Source: Blastomussa wellsi (lineage: Eukaryota; Cnidaria; Anthozoa; Scleractinia; Plerogyridae). Taken from it: a stretch of 64,000 nt of DNA. A model generated the notes under the pieces. The model ran no database searches. It was not told the origin of the DNA and saw only the letters and a program-made list of their open reading frames with translations. The stretch spans positions 43,718,233-43,782,232 of the forward strand of contig OX393561.1 in assembly GCA_947652115.1 (NCBI GenBank). The letters run 5' to 3'. Below are positions 36,558 to 49,500 of this stretch, in pieces (the first letter of the stretch is position 1; the number at the start of each line of letters is the position of its first letter). Both the position numbers and the translations under genes were made by a program.

Positions 36558-39218
36558 TTTGGTTTGAATTGCTGTAAATGTTGAATAGTGATAAACATAA
36601 TTATTAATGTGGAGGTTCCCTTATTATGGAGGTGCTCATGAAATGAGGTTCGAACTATACAGTGATTGGACTTATTAATTAATTAATAACTTATTAGCCA
36701 TATATATTAATTTTTGTTGTTTGTAATTTTTAGTTATTTGGAAATCATAGTCGATATACTATTTATTGTATAAGACTCTGCGGACAAATAAAACATGTCT
36801 GTCTGTCTGTCTGGACTGGATAACTTTGATACTTTGGAAAAGTGGACGCTTACAAGTGCCCAGGTTGCCAGAGACCTTTCTTGCGTGGTTTTCGTTTTCA
36901 GACAAATTGCTTCCCGGTCGCGAGGAACATAGTAGCTTACAAGAGGTGATCGCGAGCCTCGCCTTTATGGAATATGAACCTTGGCGCCATTGGCGTGCGG
37001 GACATTTTTTGCCAGGGGGGGAGAGGGGGCGGTGAACCATTTGCCCAAAAAATTCTCCCAAGTTGCCTTGCCCTAATTACTCTTGCTGCCCAAAAAATCT
37101 GATTTTCCCAAAAGTTGGGGGGACGGGGGGCTGCAGTCCCCCCCTGCCCCCCCCCCCCGGCCCGTACGCCTATGCTCGGCGCGCAGTGTATGCAGGACCT
37201 TAAAATTCAATTTAAACTGAAAGAAAGCATTAATTAACACCCAATCCACATCATCAAAACATGTTTAATTAAACCGGTTTTAACAAAATACAAAATGAAA
37301 ATCTGCAACAGAATTTGACATAGGGTTTAGGTTTTTATCTTTTTAATAAGTGAACATAAGGTTTTTCTAATATTGTAAAGAGCCATTGCACTTTATGGAA
37401 ATTATATCTTTTGATTAATCAAAGCTGAATTCACTGCTGGCTGGATGCTGAGTAAAATAATCTGGCTCCATCCTGCTTTTTAACTTTAATAAAAATAAAT
37501 ATCACCTTATGCCTCACTCACCCTATTTCATTAACATTAATCGTTCAGCTAATTGGTGTTTATGCTGCCATTATTTATTTAGTTATTTACCTAGCTATTC
37601 TATGGCGGTGTCAACCTAGAAAGCTCTGCTCCTTTGGACACCCCACACCTATTAACTGTCTACATTGTGGTCTAATTTTATTCTTCTTCTTTTTTGTATT
37701 CAGAATGTAAATATTGTATAAGTGCTTTGGATAGTGTAAATAAAAATTGAATCTCGAAACTTAAATATATGGAATTTGGCGGTATATATATATATATTGC
37801 ATCATCATGATCATCATTATTTTTATTATTATTAATTTATTTCTAACCTAAGCTTTCATTTGGCCAAATGCGAAGTCGACAAACATAAGTTAGTTCTAAC
37901 TTATGACTTGTTTTTCGTGTCCAAAAAATCTGATGAATTAATGAACGGATCGAACGAATGAATGAACGAATGCCAGTTTATTGTTCGCTACTAGCTATAC
38001 AGTTTTGCTGTTATAGCTCAACCAGCTAATTTATAGTCATTGCACTTAAAAATGAAGTGAAAAATATTAAAAGTAACTTGTCGGTTTAAAATAATTAGGA
38101 TGTTCGATTCACATGTTTGACCATAATCCTGCTTTCCTGAATTAGGACAACGCAAGGCACCTTTTAAAAAGAACATCCGGCTTTTTCTTTTATTAAAATA
38201 CGTTGTATCCCACGCGTTATGGATCGATATAACAGCAAACACAACGGCTCTGATCGAAAAAGGCTTCCAGGAACGGTCAATAACAGGCTGAATGTTTTTT
38301 GGCTTACATTACATGAAAAACTCCATTGTCTTAAATTTTTTTTTTCGCTTGTCTGTATTTTCAGTGTTTTCCGACTAGCCACTGTAAAGTTGTCGCAATC
38401 GTGTTTAAACCACATCTTTTTCAAATCAATTTAATATGCTATATATCAATAGGAAAATGTGTGGCTCTAACTTTCATAGTCGGTGTCATGTCAGTTGAGT
38501 AGGGATCGATAACTTATGACAATTGGCACAATTGCACACATTTCGTGGCTTGTACCTACGTAAAAATTACAAAACGAGTTTCTCTCAGTCCCAATGAGGA
38601 AACTGTAGTCATTCAGATGTTGAAAAACAGCCTATCAAAACAGTTATTTTAAACGCACTACAATATATTATTATTAATCCTAAATTTTATTTCGAAAGAC
38701 AATCAACGAATTTATGTTGATACAGAAAGAAAAGCAACTTCATTGAAATAAGCTATTTAAGTTCGTCATTTTGAAATAAATTACATAAGAATTACAAAAA
38801 AATGAAATTGCCATTATGAAATGAAAATGAGAAATGGACTCCAATGTTTAAAACAAGTGTTCACTTACCAAGGTAATTCTTTCCAGATTGAAAAGTTTTC
38901 AGATCGCGCATTAACTTTGGATTAAAACCTATCGATCTTTTAATGGTTGGTCAGTCGGTGTCTTAAAAGGAATTTATCCTTTTCTGTTTTTGCTAAAACT
39001 GAGGATAAATTAAGAGGTTCCGGTTTTTTCATTTACATTGATCACCTTTCCTGTCTTACTGAGCGTTCCTTTTAAGTTAACATTTATATCAGCAGTTTTT
39101 AGATAAATAGTGAGATAAAATTACTTACTTGTCGTTCAGAGGCCGAGCATTTTCTGCCGACTTCTTTTAAAAGATAAACATCTTTTATAGGTACAAAATA
39201 ATATTTATTGATGAAAAT

Positions 39219-39812
39219 CTTTTGTAGGTAGAAAATACTATTTATTGCACGGCTTAAATAACATCACTCTAGGAAGCGTTTGCTTTTAATATATTATACC
39301 AGCACATGGCCCATGAGGAAAACTGTAGTTTCATTTCGCGATTTTATTAACGCTGTTTGATCAGATATAATGTTTACATACTTTCTTATTCACCCTCAAA
39401 TAAGTTTACAAATAGTAACAAATTGTGCGCCTTATCGCAGACATGTCACGTCCTTAAAATGTGCTTCAAAACAACAGCAGAGCTTTCGTGTGTTTATTCT
39501 TTTATGAAATGCAGCACCAGTTCCGAAGTCACTAGCGAAGTTCGTTTTTTTATCGTGGACATTCTAAGCCCCACCTCCTCGACAGGCTTTTTTAAAGCTT
39601 TTCAGCGCGAAGTGAGCACGACCGACGAAGCCAGAGGAGCTTTTCATTTAAATAGATTCTAGAGTATTACTAAATGAACGTCTTTGTTGGTAGAAAATAA
39701 TATTTTTTGCACGGCTTAAATAAAAATAAAATCACCCTAGAAAGCGATTTCTTTTAATATATTATACCAACGCCTGGCCCATGAAGAAAAATTCAATGGC
39801 ACAATGTAGTTT
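39219..39812 (+). repeat. Pair of direct repeats about 470 bp apart
   Basis: The segment at 39219-39333 (TTTTGTAGGTAGAAAATACT ... GGCCCATGAGGAAAA) recurs at about 39677-39812 with small insertions. Both share TTGCACGGCTTAAATA and TTTTAATATATTATACCA. A third partial start lies at about 39185-39210. This may be a solo element remnant or a diverged tandem duplication; no LTR-type TG...CA ends were seen. Confidence 0.7.
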
Positions 39813-40263
39813 CACTTTCTCACAGATACGAGTCACCGGGGAAAGGAATGCAAAATGGAAGGAACTTACCTGTCGCGCTTGGCCCGGTTTAATCAGAAAT
39901 GTCGTTCAATTTTACAACCATTTGTCCTACTGGTTGGTCTGTGAAAATGGAACGCACCCAATTCCTATGATAAAGTATGTTATTGAAATGCCATTTACAA
40001 TTTTTAATAAGAAAGGGGCACTCTGGACTTGTATAGCCGGGATGGCGCCCCCCTTGGCCCCTCCCCACGGGGGGTGCTTGACCCATGTTTGGGTATAGTG
40101 GGTGCCGCTGGAGGTCCGAAACCCTTGGCCCTGTTTAGGACCAAAATTACCTCAAACATGTTGACCGGTTAATAAATACTGATGAACATTTCCGATTTCG
40201 GACATGGAGAAAGAAAGAAAGTCTTGAAGCCATACCCTGTCTAGGAAGATTCCTTAATATTAG

Positions 40264-40389
40264 CAATATAATTTGGTTTTATCAACTGGGTTGATAATGT
40301 GAATTGGCCACCGTAAAGAGATTCGAGAGCTGACGTTTTGAGCGTTAGCCCTTCGTCTGAAGTTTTTTTGATAAAACCAAATTATATTG
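40264..40389. mobile_element. Small MITE with perfect 22-bp TIRs
   Basis: The 22-bp left end (beginning CAATATAATTTGG, 40264-40285) is exactly reverse-complemented at 40368-40389. The interior carries GAGAGCTGACGTTTTGAGCG and TTAGCCCTTCGTC, a motif I recall as widely dispersed in marine invertebrate genomes. Confidence 0.85.
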
Positions 40390-40395
40390 TTATAC

Positions 40396-40440
<45 letters not shown>

Positions 40441-40586
40441 CCTTTAAAGACCAGTTCGTCAGTGTGAGTTTGGCTACAAATAATGTCAATCACAGGGAGA
40501 CACACAAATGGTAGCGATTGCAGGGGGAGGGGGGTGGGGGTGGGGTGCTAAAGGCGTTAGCTCAAAACTCACGAAAAAATACATGT

Positions 40587-40592
40587 TTTATT
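40587..40592 (-). terminator. Polyadenylation signal of ENY2
   Basis: The minus strand reads AATAAA here, 160 nt after the ENY2 stop codon. Confidence 0.5.
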
Positions 40593-40751
40593 CAATTCGT
40601 GACGAGGAAAGTTGGAAAACAACAGATCTCAGACCTTGTTAACACAAAATAATATCAGTTAAATACAAACTAGTGGTGTGTCCTTTTTTTAACAAAAAAA
40701 ACAAGCGAAACTGATGTATAAAAAAAATTTTCCACAAATTGTATTGATGAG

Positions 40752-43700
40752 CTACGTGTTGGCAGCAAGGAAGGTTCGAATCCTCAGGAGCATGTCTCGT
40801 TTGACTTCATCAGGTACTAAAGCTGCAAGTGAAAAGAAAAGAAATTATTTAAAATAATAGCCAGAGGAGGTAAACATTGCTATCTGTCAGTGGTAAAATG
40901 ATCAGTTATTTGCAAAAGTCGGAGGATGATTTGAGCATCTGATGCACTGAGTTTGGTTTTGTTGTGGTAGAATGATTTTAAATGGCTTACCTACCCCTTA
41001 ACAACGACTCAGCAAACAAACTGCCATTTTCACATGAGGCAATTAACTAAATATTATTTGCAACATACAGTAATGTACATGAGCAGACCATTATTTGTAG
41101 GCAGTTATGTGCAGATCATGTGATGGGCTGATGGTCAAGATATTAATTTTAACAATAAAAGTTCTATGAAATTGAACACAATATCGCCTGATGCAGTATT
41201 TAGCCGACAAGGCTGCAGCCCAAGTTGGCTAACATCAGATAATATTCTGCAAGACTGAACAAACTAACTCCTTCATAACAGCCACATCATTTTTATTGGG
41301 CTAACCTTTTCAAGACTTGAACTCTCCCCAATGTTTCAAAATCAAGACTCCTGTATGCTTCAATGTTCTTATTCAGATACTCTAAAACTCTTTTTTCAGA
41401 TGTTGAGATTTTGAAACTCTGCTAACATTTGCCAACCATTATTTTTTCTATGGACATGCATTCTACACCCCTTTAGAACGTAGGACAATATAGCCTTAAG
41501 AAATTATTACTAATAAAACAACAACAACTTGATTCACATTTCTTCTTACATTATTCAAAGGTATTTAATTACTGCTATTTTTTATTATATGTTCTTACCA
41601 AGAATTATTGTAACTAAGTAAATATTATTATAGACACAAACGACAAACAGGATGGAAAAAAAAAGAATTATGTGAAAAACAAACTTAAACATTCATAATA
41701 GAAAGGTTATAATGTTTAATTCAAGCAGTTACTTAATCTATGAACAATTCTCAACTGATCACCTCTTCCTTGTGGAGTTATTTCAGCTACTAAATCATCC
41801 ACAGTTACATTTTCAAGTCCTTTTTGCTTGATAACCTCTGAAAAAGAAATACTTTTGTGATACATGCAGTCAATTTTATTTACCAGTTGTAAATATCAGT
41901 TGTTCCCAATCAATAGGAAATTGTGGCACTTTCTGCAACAAATGACTTTTGTCATGTCTGGGATTATATTGTTATACCAAAGCTTCAGGAACACAGAACT
42001 TGGCACATTTGGCACATTTTTCAAGGAATTAAATTTGAAATAATTATTTTAAATTAAGTGTATAGTTCCATGGGTTGAAATATCAATGAAGCCTTCATTT
42101 TGTCTGGGGTGTCTTCCTCTGTGTAACTGCTGAAAATTGCTTCACAATGTTGAAGCTCAGTTTCACATTCATTGTTTTTCTGTAGTTGATCATTGTTCAA
42201 ATTACAAGTCACATGATTATGTTACTATCATGAAAAAACACATTCTTGTAAAGGCAGGCCAGTAATGGCAACCTTTAAACACTAAAATTACCTATGTATT
42301 TGCTCTCACCTTTGCAGTGAGTCCTTAATTTGTCTCGCCAACCACATTCTATAAGCCTGGTGCGTAAAAGCTCCTTTAACCTGTACATATATAAATCAAA
42401 TAAAGGTATGCCTTCAAAATAATTTTGGGAGGCATGACAACCAAATGGTTAGTGCACTTGACTCTAGGCTCAAGCATAACAGGTTTGAGCCCTGATAGGG
42501 TCACTGCATTGTGTTCTTGGACAAGACACAATGTAGCACCAGATGACAAACCTTGCACTACATGGCCGATTTGCTGTGCAAGGCAAGTAAAGAGCTTGGA
42601 TATTGCTTCAACAAAATCTACATTTTTGTGGTATCAAAAAGTCATTCCCAGGGTCTCTTTTACCGGCCTCCTTTTCGTGGCGAAACTGCAGCAGAGGCTT
42701 GGGAGCATGGTTGGTCATTGGCGGCCTGGCTCATTCCAGGGTGCATTCAGTGTAGGTTACGCTGAAGATCTTCGGTGTGGGTTTGAAAATTTGCGGCATA
42801 CTGGCATACGATCGGGGATTTTGGCATACAGCAGCAGGCGACACTCACTCACGAGCTGAAAACTTCAATCTCAACGAACCAAATTCTCACGCCTGTATGG
42901 AAAATATGAGCTGTGATAGCTCTAAATAACACAATTAAAAAAAATATGTCAACTCAAAACAATGCGAAAAGCCAAATTTTTATGTAAAACAAATAAATGA
43001 CAATTCTTTTCCTTTAGATTTCTGATTTTTGAATGGAAAAACACGGCTGGTTAATCTCGTTCCCAGACACCGCAATCCTTTTCCTCTGTGGAATGTCATC
43101 GGAAACCTTTGTATGTTTCTTTGACCATGTTCGGAAATCATCATGACATCTTCGGAAATCCAGACTCCTCCGGGGTAAAAGCCCTCACGCCTTTGGATAA
43201 GAAAATGTTGGCAGGTGTAACCTTTAGGCGTAGACCTGATATTGCTTCAACAAATTTTACATTTTAGTGGTGTAAAAGTCGTTCCCGAAGTCTTTCTTAC
43301 CGGTCTGTTCTGCGGTAGAGATCTGGGAGCATGGTTGGTCGTTGGCGGCCTGGCGCATTTCCTGGTGAATCGACGTGGCATTTTTGCCGCTTGCCAGATG
43401 CTTGGCGTGGAATTTCAAAACCCTTAGCCTATCTTCAGCGTGGGATTTATGTGGAATGCACCCTGGGGCTCATTTTCCCGCGAATCGACGTGGCATTTTT
43501 GCCGCTGACAGAGGCTTGGCGTAGAATTTCAAAACCCTTGTCGTATCTTCAGCGTGGGATTTATGTGGAATGCACCCTGGGGCTCATTTTCCCGCGAATC
43601 GACGTGGCATTTTTGCCGCTGACAGAGGCTTGGCGTAGAATTTCAAAACCCTTGGCGTATCTTCAGCGTGGGATTTATGTGAAATGCACCCTGGCAAATC

Positions 43701-44061
43701 GGCCCAAAAACTTAACGTTTTAGCTTAATATGAAAACTTAAAGTCTGCATGCCCCCGTAAACATCTAAATATACATGTAGCTTTCACTTCCCACTAATGT
43801 CTTCCGTATTTTCTGGATAAATTCTGCGACTGTGAAATACAATGTACATATATATATCCAACAACAGGCCATAATTTCCCAAAAACTCGACACATGACAA
43901 TATTAAAATTTTACCTCTCGCGTTCCCCAGATTCGACCAGCTTCTGGTTTATTGAAGCTGAAAGCTGGCTGTCTTTTATCCTCCTGTAACAATAACAAAC
44001 AGTTTTAAATGAAATAAGCCAACAAAACTGATTTGAACCAACTCGATACTTACTCCACCAT
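40752..44061 (-). CDS. ENY2: ENY2: transcription and mRNA export factor (SAGA DUB module / TREX-2), 97 aa
   Basis: Five exons on the minus strand: 44061-44054 (M-V-GA), 43983-43915, 42380-42310, 41837-41763 and 40822-40752. Phases 2, 2, 1 and 1 close exactly. The protein contains [36 protein letters not shown] and [18 protein letters not shown], and ends [15 protein letters not shown]. These are the hallmark helices of ENY2/Sus1; human ENY2 is 101 aa. In other animals it bridges the SAGA deubiquitinase module (USP22, ATXN7L3) and the TREX-2 export complex (GANP) in the nucleus. The donor of exon 4 (GTGATC) is weak but the reading phase fits. Intron 2 holds a SINE and two 114-bp-repeat regions. 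The first coding exon supplies only 8 nt. Confidence 0.95.
42425..42545 (+). mobile_element. tRNA-derived SINE (head region)
   Basis: An A-box-like TGGTTAGTGCACTTG and a B-box-like GGTTTGAGCCC are spaced as in a tRNA. They are followed by GTCACTGCATTGTGTTCTTG and GACAAGACAC, a tail motif I recall from common coral and invertebrate SINEs. It lies in ENY2 intron 2, antisense to the gene. Confidence 0.7.
42597..42850 (+). repeat. Dispersed repeat related to the block at 43236-43440
   Basis: GATATTGCTTCAACAAA, TTTACCGGCCTCC and GGGAGCATGGTTGGTC recur in the same order at about 43238-43360. They are joined to the downstream motifs GGCGGCCTGG and TGCATTC. These are two diverged copies of one repeat within ENY2 intron 2. 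Confidence 0.7.
43331..43725 (+). repeat. 114-bp tandem repeat, about 3 copies
   Basis: GGGATTTATGTGGAATGCAC occurs at 43442 and 43556, and as GGGATTTATGTGAAATGCAC at 43670, exactly 114 bp apart. Each unit contains CGAATCGACGTGGCATTTTT and AGAATTTCAAAACCC. 114 is divisible by 3, so the + frame stays open across all units and yields a repeating translation. The first unit is more diverged. Confidence 0.9.
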
Positions 44062-44269
44062 ATTGAACGACGCGTCGAGTTCCTAAACTGATACTTCAGG
44101 TAACAGCTACACGAAATTCTTACCTAGTTCCAGGCTCTTTATGACTTCCTACACAACGTGGTGTAAGAATCACTGAAAAATACGATAAGGTAATCAGGGG
44201 TTCCCTTCCAACTTGCTGATTTGGCGCGCATTTTCGCAATTTCAGGAGAGGAGGGGGGAGGGAGGGATT

Positions 44270-45640
44270 TTGTTAGAGTGCGGTCTATTCCACACACCCG
44301 AGCACACAGAAAAAGACAATTCCCCACCCCGGGACTCCTCGTCGACCACAAGTACGTACGTCATTTTATGTACAAAATCGAGATAAGATACTAATTTCTA
44401 CAAAAATAGCACAAAAAGAAGTTTTTTAAGACCTACACTGTTCTGAAAGCAACCGCGAAGCTCACGACTTGTTATTGGTGGCACGTTTACTCACGAATTT
44501 GAACGCTTTTCTAGACAGTAAATATGTATCATGAATCACAGAGACTACATAATGCGTGGTTCAATTTTCCCTGTAACCACCCCCTCCCCGGGCAACCCCC
44601 AGGACAAGTCCAGCCCTTTTGGCCCGGGGGTGGGGAATTGTTTTAAAGCGGTCTATATCTTGTCTCGGGGAGTCGGGGGTGGGGAAAGTACTTTCTCGAT
44701 GTTATTCCTAGTACGTCGCTTATCGATTGACACGATTGTGGCATACCGCGCGAAGGAGATTGCCTATATCCAGGGAAAATTTTTAACAATTGTAGCCGTC
44801 TGGTTAGAGAAGAATAATCTTTTAAAATTTAAATATGCTCTTGAAGGTTTTTTGCTTTCCCTTTTAATATCGTTCTGTTCGCTGTTTGCAAGCTCCTTTC
44901 CTATTCTTTCGAGGAAGTGGCGAGACGTACGGGTTACATTTTTCCTTCAGTTTCCTATATAAAATTTAGTCTTCATGATTTCGTACGCTATATACGTAGT
45001 CTCAGTTATTTATGACATATATGCAGTCTAGATGAGTCGGCCCTTATAACTTTATTAAGGACGACGTCGCGATAACAAGTGGCTAAGTCGGGAGAAGCCA
45101 GGGACTTTGCGGTGCTTTCAGAAAAGTGTAGTTCTTGAAAAAACTTCTTCATGTACTTCTTTTGCTATTTTTACAGAAATCAATATTTTTATCTCGAATT
45201 TGTACACAAAATGACGTAGTTGTGGTCGACGAGGAGTCCCGGGGGTGGGGAATTATCTTTCTCTGTGTGCTCGGGGAGGGGAATAGACCGCAATATAGTT
45301 AAAAAATGGCAAATGCCCGGGGATGTGCCCGGGGGATGGTTACAGGGAAAATTGAACCACGCATAAATAGCATAAGAAATCATGAAGACTACATTTTATA
45401 AGGAAAACTAAAGGAAAAAATCTAACCTGTACGTCTCGCCACTTCCTCGAAAGAATAGGAAAGGTTATTCTTTCTAACCAGACGGCTACAATTTTGGAAA
45501 TAGGCAGTCGAGAAAGTACTTTTGATTTCCCCCCCCCCCCCCTTCCTCCCCCCAGGAACAAGACCGCTTAAGACAATTCCCGAAAGGGCTGGTCTTGTCT
45601 CGGGGGTTGATAGTTACAGGTAAAATTGAACCACGCATTA
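44270..45640. repeat. Complex inverted repeat
   Basis: The block at about 44275-44430 (GCGGTCTATTCC ... CCCCGGGACTCCTCGTCGACCACAA) is reverse-complemented at about 45130-45290. A second block, 44531-44985 (GTGGTTCAATTTTCCCTGTAACC ... CGAGGAAGTGGCGAGACGTAC), is reverse-complemented at about 45345-45640. The terminal word GTTCAATTTT(CC/AC)CTGTAAC occurs three times (44558, 45340 and 45610). It looks like two or three copies of one element inserted in opposite orientations. Confidence 0.75.
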
Positions 45641-45673
45641 ACTCTGATTGCAAAATGCCAGGAGCCCACAGCG

Positions 45674-46383
45674 TATAGATCCTTTGCATAAATAGCGCCC
45701 AAATTTGAATAACAATATATACTTGATACATCCTTAGCCTCAAATTCACGTAAGAAATCCTTTGTCTATAAACATCCACACGAGGCTAAGGCCCCATTTA
45801 TATGGTCTCGGGTACCCGAGACAACCCTCCCCCCGAGTTACCCTGGCGAGCTAACTTTTCACTAAAACGTTGAGAAATTCTACCAACCGTTTACATGATC
45901 CTACCCGAGTTGTCTCGGGGGGCGAGACAACTCGGGTAGGCGAGTTGTCTCGTCTCGGCAGGTGGGGTAACCCTGGCAGGCGGAACAACCTTTTCTCATA
46001 TAAATACTTTGGCTCGCCTACCCGGAACAACTCATGGCGTGGAGAGTGTCACGTTATGTCCGGATTTCAGGTTTTTAAGCACAAATTTGCACTAGATAAA
46101 TAGAATTTAACCCAGCAAGGCCTCCAGTGATCGAATGAACGAAATAAATTCAAACGAAGAGGGGCAACTGGCGACTTAAATTTTTAAATACTTTATGAAT
46201 AATCAAATAGGATCAACTTTAACTCGGCTGACAGGGACACGTTTTGTCATATAAACGCTCGGTAAAGTTGTCTCGGGAGGGAGGGTTGTCTCGGGTGCCC
46301 GAGACCATATAACTGAGGCCTAAGGATGTAGCAAGCATTGTTATTCAAATTTGGGCACCATTTATGCAAAGGGTTTGAGGGTC
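45674..46383. mobile_element. Fold-back element split by a Harbinger-like MITE (45790-46320)
   Basis: The inner element 45790-46320 (531 bp) has about 40-bp TIRs (GGCCCCATTTATATGGTCTC and its partner ending ATAACTGAGGCC) and TAA on both sides (45787-45789 and 46321-46323). Further out, GATCCTTTGCATAAATAG and CCAAATTTGAATAACAAT (45677-45715) are mirrored at 46342-46378. The inner MITE therefore sits within a wider palindrome. No ORF of note. Confidence 0.8.
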
Positions 46384-46403
46384 GTGATAACTGGAATTTC
46401 TGC

Positions 46404-46555
46404 TCGGCAGGAATATTTTGCAGGTTGCAGGTTCAAAATGTAATTAAAATTGGGAAAACGACCTCTCGTTTCAATTAGTGCCAGCGGTTTCCAAATGTTA
46501 ATTACATTTTGAACCTGCAACCTGCAACCTGCAACCTGCAAAATATACCTGCCGA
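46404..46555. repeat. Hairpin element with GCAACCT reiterations
   Basis: The left arm (CTCGGCAGGAATATTTTGCA, then GGTTGCAGGTTCAAAATG) is mirrored at the right, which contains four CCTGCAA units against two on the left and ends ATACCTGCCGA. The arm-length difference is due to extra 7-bp units. Confidence 0.8.
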
Positions 46556-49500
46556 TTTCTGCTGAGAATTAATAATTTTGCCGAGAGTAGCAGAACATTG
46601 GTTGTGTTGTAGTTAAGTTCCCATATATATCTCCGCAGTAACGCAAGTTTAAATTGAGAAGCAAGCAGTTTTCTTTGCACTGAAGTGAGTAAAATTTTGC
46701 GCGTTTTTTCTCTGCGGCAGTGCGGGATTTTATTTTTTCGGAACGGCGACAATCCGCAGTGGCGGATCCAAGGGAGGGTCGGGGATCCGGGCCCCCTTTC
46801 CCTAGCCGTTTTTACTTCTCGTTTGGTGCTGAAATTTTCGCATCGACAGGATCGCCTACTATTACTCAACTTTACGCCCCCCCCCCCCCAGGCTTTTGTA
46901 CATTATGCTTTTGTTTCCTCACTAAAAAGCTCCAATTCTCCCCCTAAAATGCTCGGTCTCAAAATAAACTCAATAAAATGCTCGGATAATGCTCATCATA
47001 CAAACGGTTTTGCATTTTTAACATGGAAAACAAACATGGCCGCCTATACTCTTGAAACGTAAAACCGCTGACTTGTCCTCAGTCTCCACTCAGCTCTATC
47101 AGGATGGCATTTGCCGTTTTTGTGAATTTTGAGTATTAGTCTTCACTTTCTCAAAGTAAAATAATTTCTTTTTTCATTTTCTCGAAAAAAAAACTTATTT
47201 TCCAGGAAATTGCCACTAAAATGCTCGAATAATGCTCAATGCTTTTGCCTCACTAAAAATAGACATTGCTTTGTAACCAAGATGTTGAGGAGTTCAGTTT
47301 TACGTTTTAAGTGTAAAGGTTTTAAATCTGAATGTAAGTATAATGTACAAAAGCCTCCCTCCCCCTATAAAAAAAAGTCCGCAAAAAGTCCGCAAAAATC
47401 AAACTTTTACAAATGTCTATAGAAGACATGACGATCTCTTCATTTAGTGAAGACGATGTTGTTTTAGGTCCTGCGAGTGAGAGTTGTTAGAACAAAATCA
47501 AAGGCTCTTAGAGCCACCTCGTGGTATGGTGGAATGCAGAGATGGACTGGTTAAAAAGGATTTTTAAGGTGGCTGAACATAGTTTCCCTGAGTAGTCAGC
47601 GGTATTACCCATCTTGTCATGGCTTTTAATCATAAAAGCAAACATGATGACCAACTTGGCAGCAAATATGTCTTTAAAAAGCCTCACCAGCTCGTGAAAT
47701 GTGGATTACAGCTTTGCGTATTGCAAAGAGGGGTGAAATGCGACTGGTGCATGCGCAGTGTGATCAAAAATTGTGAGCGGGCCGTTACGTAAACAAATTG
47801 AATTTTCTCCAAATCGAGTGATTAGAAATTGATGATCTTTGGCATGCTTTCAGACAATTTTATGACTCGCAAACCTAAAGTATAAAAATGAAAATGTGAC
47901 AGAGGAAATCAGCGATACGCTTAGAATTAAATAGAACAAAATTTTTGCAAATACAGTGCGACCTCTATTAAGCGGCCACCATCGGGACTTTGCGCAAAAC
48001 GACGTTTCCTGACAGAGATTCCGGCTTGCGAAAAATTTACGAAGTACTCGAAGTGCTCGCTTCTGGCTACTCGCCATCTGTATTTTTCTAAAGTGCTCGC
48101 TGCTCGCAAGAAAAATTTGACAATTGCTCGTGCTCGCAAAAATAAACACACTGCTCGCATGCTCGCAAAGACCATTCGACGGTTACAATCACTACAAACG
48201 GACACATCGTAACTTCTAAGAGTACATTACCTGCAAGTTGTATTTAAATGCAGTATGATAGAACCATGCAAGGAAACCCTGCCTTTACTTCCACATAGCA
48301 AAGCGTACATACCATATAATTTCACAGCATAAATTTCTTCCTGCGTCTGAATGCATTCCTCGCTGGATTACAATTATCCTCATCAAAACGCAAACAAATT
48401 GTGTGTATAAATGTCAATCGATACAAATCTCTACGGGATTGATAGATATTTCAACTGTGTACCACCCCCACATATTCTCAAAGAAAATAAAAGAACGGCT
48501 ATGCGGAAAAAAGACGGTTTACTAGGGGATAGAGGGGGAACTGCCTTTAATCGCGTTTTAATGCATAAATTAATTGTCTTACAAAATAAAATCGAGTGAG
48601 TGAGTGACTGAGTGAATAATGGCATGAGTGAATATTCGGTCTACAATACCTTAATGGTATGCTTATGCATACCATGAGGTAACAGTGACTCAGATGTAAT
48701 CATGTTGTTAATAAAAACGTGGATCGCGCGGTTTCAAAGATAGCATTTGTTAATTCTGTTTATGACAAACCAAATTCAAAGGGGATTTGCAAGAAAATGT
48801 TACGTCAGCACTTTTTCCACATTTCAAACCTAATTATCTCGAATATTTGCGTGACAACCCTCAATTTTCTTTTTGGTTTCCTGTAGCCCTTGGTAAGATT
48901 GGCTTTTCTTGCATAATCATCATTCAACGGCCGGGAAAAATCCCGAAGTGTTAACCAGCACCGTCCTCAGTCTTTATTAAGTATCAGCTAAAATAAAATA
49001 ACTTAAACACTTTTGTTTCAAAACTGTGGCCATCGCCACTGTTATTTGAATCCACAGGGCTGAGTGGATACACCTTTTGTGCCTTATACAACAACCTTTC
49101 ACCTCAGTATGCAGTTAGCCTGTGTGCAAACATGTCCAATTCCTCAGAGAGAAATAAGAGGATGCATACATGCCAAAATGTAGGGCTGTAAATATATACT
49201 TTTTTTTTCTTTGAAAGGGCATGTCTCCGACTGAGTCACCATTTCGATCGGAAAAACTGTAGTGAGGTTGGACCCCCCAAGGGGTACTCCCATATACGGG
49301 CAATATAGGTATGTGCCGCGGGATAGGGTATGGTTTTTCTAGGTTCTCGTTCCTTAAATAGGGTATCATTTTCGCTTCTTTTGGCATCCTTCACGGTGTG
49401 ATCCTTAGATAGGGTACCTAAATTGTATTATTTGGCTATTTCGTAATTTACAGTGCGTATAAACACGCTAAACGAAAGAAAAACGGTCTGCCAAACTGAA

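Larger units (their letters stand above)
36558..40751. other. Intergenic interval between GPCR copy 2 and ENY2
   Basis: AT-rich with no recognisable exons. It holds a short GTCT microsatellite (about 36796-36813), G/C-run patches near 37015-37165, a TA run near 37783-37798, spaced direct repeats (39219-39812) and a small TIR element (40264-40389). Confidence 0.5.

Noticed and set aside
39219..39812. Possible solo LTR pair
   Set aside because: The repeats are short (~115-135 bp), lack TG...CA ends, and nothing resembling a primer-binding site or gag-pol lies between them.
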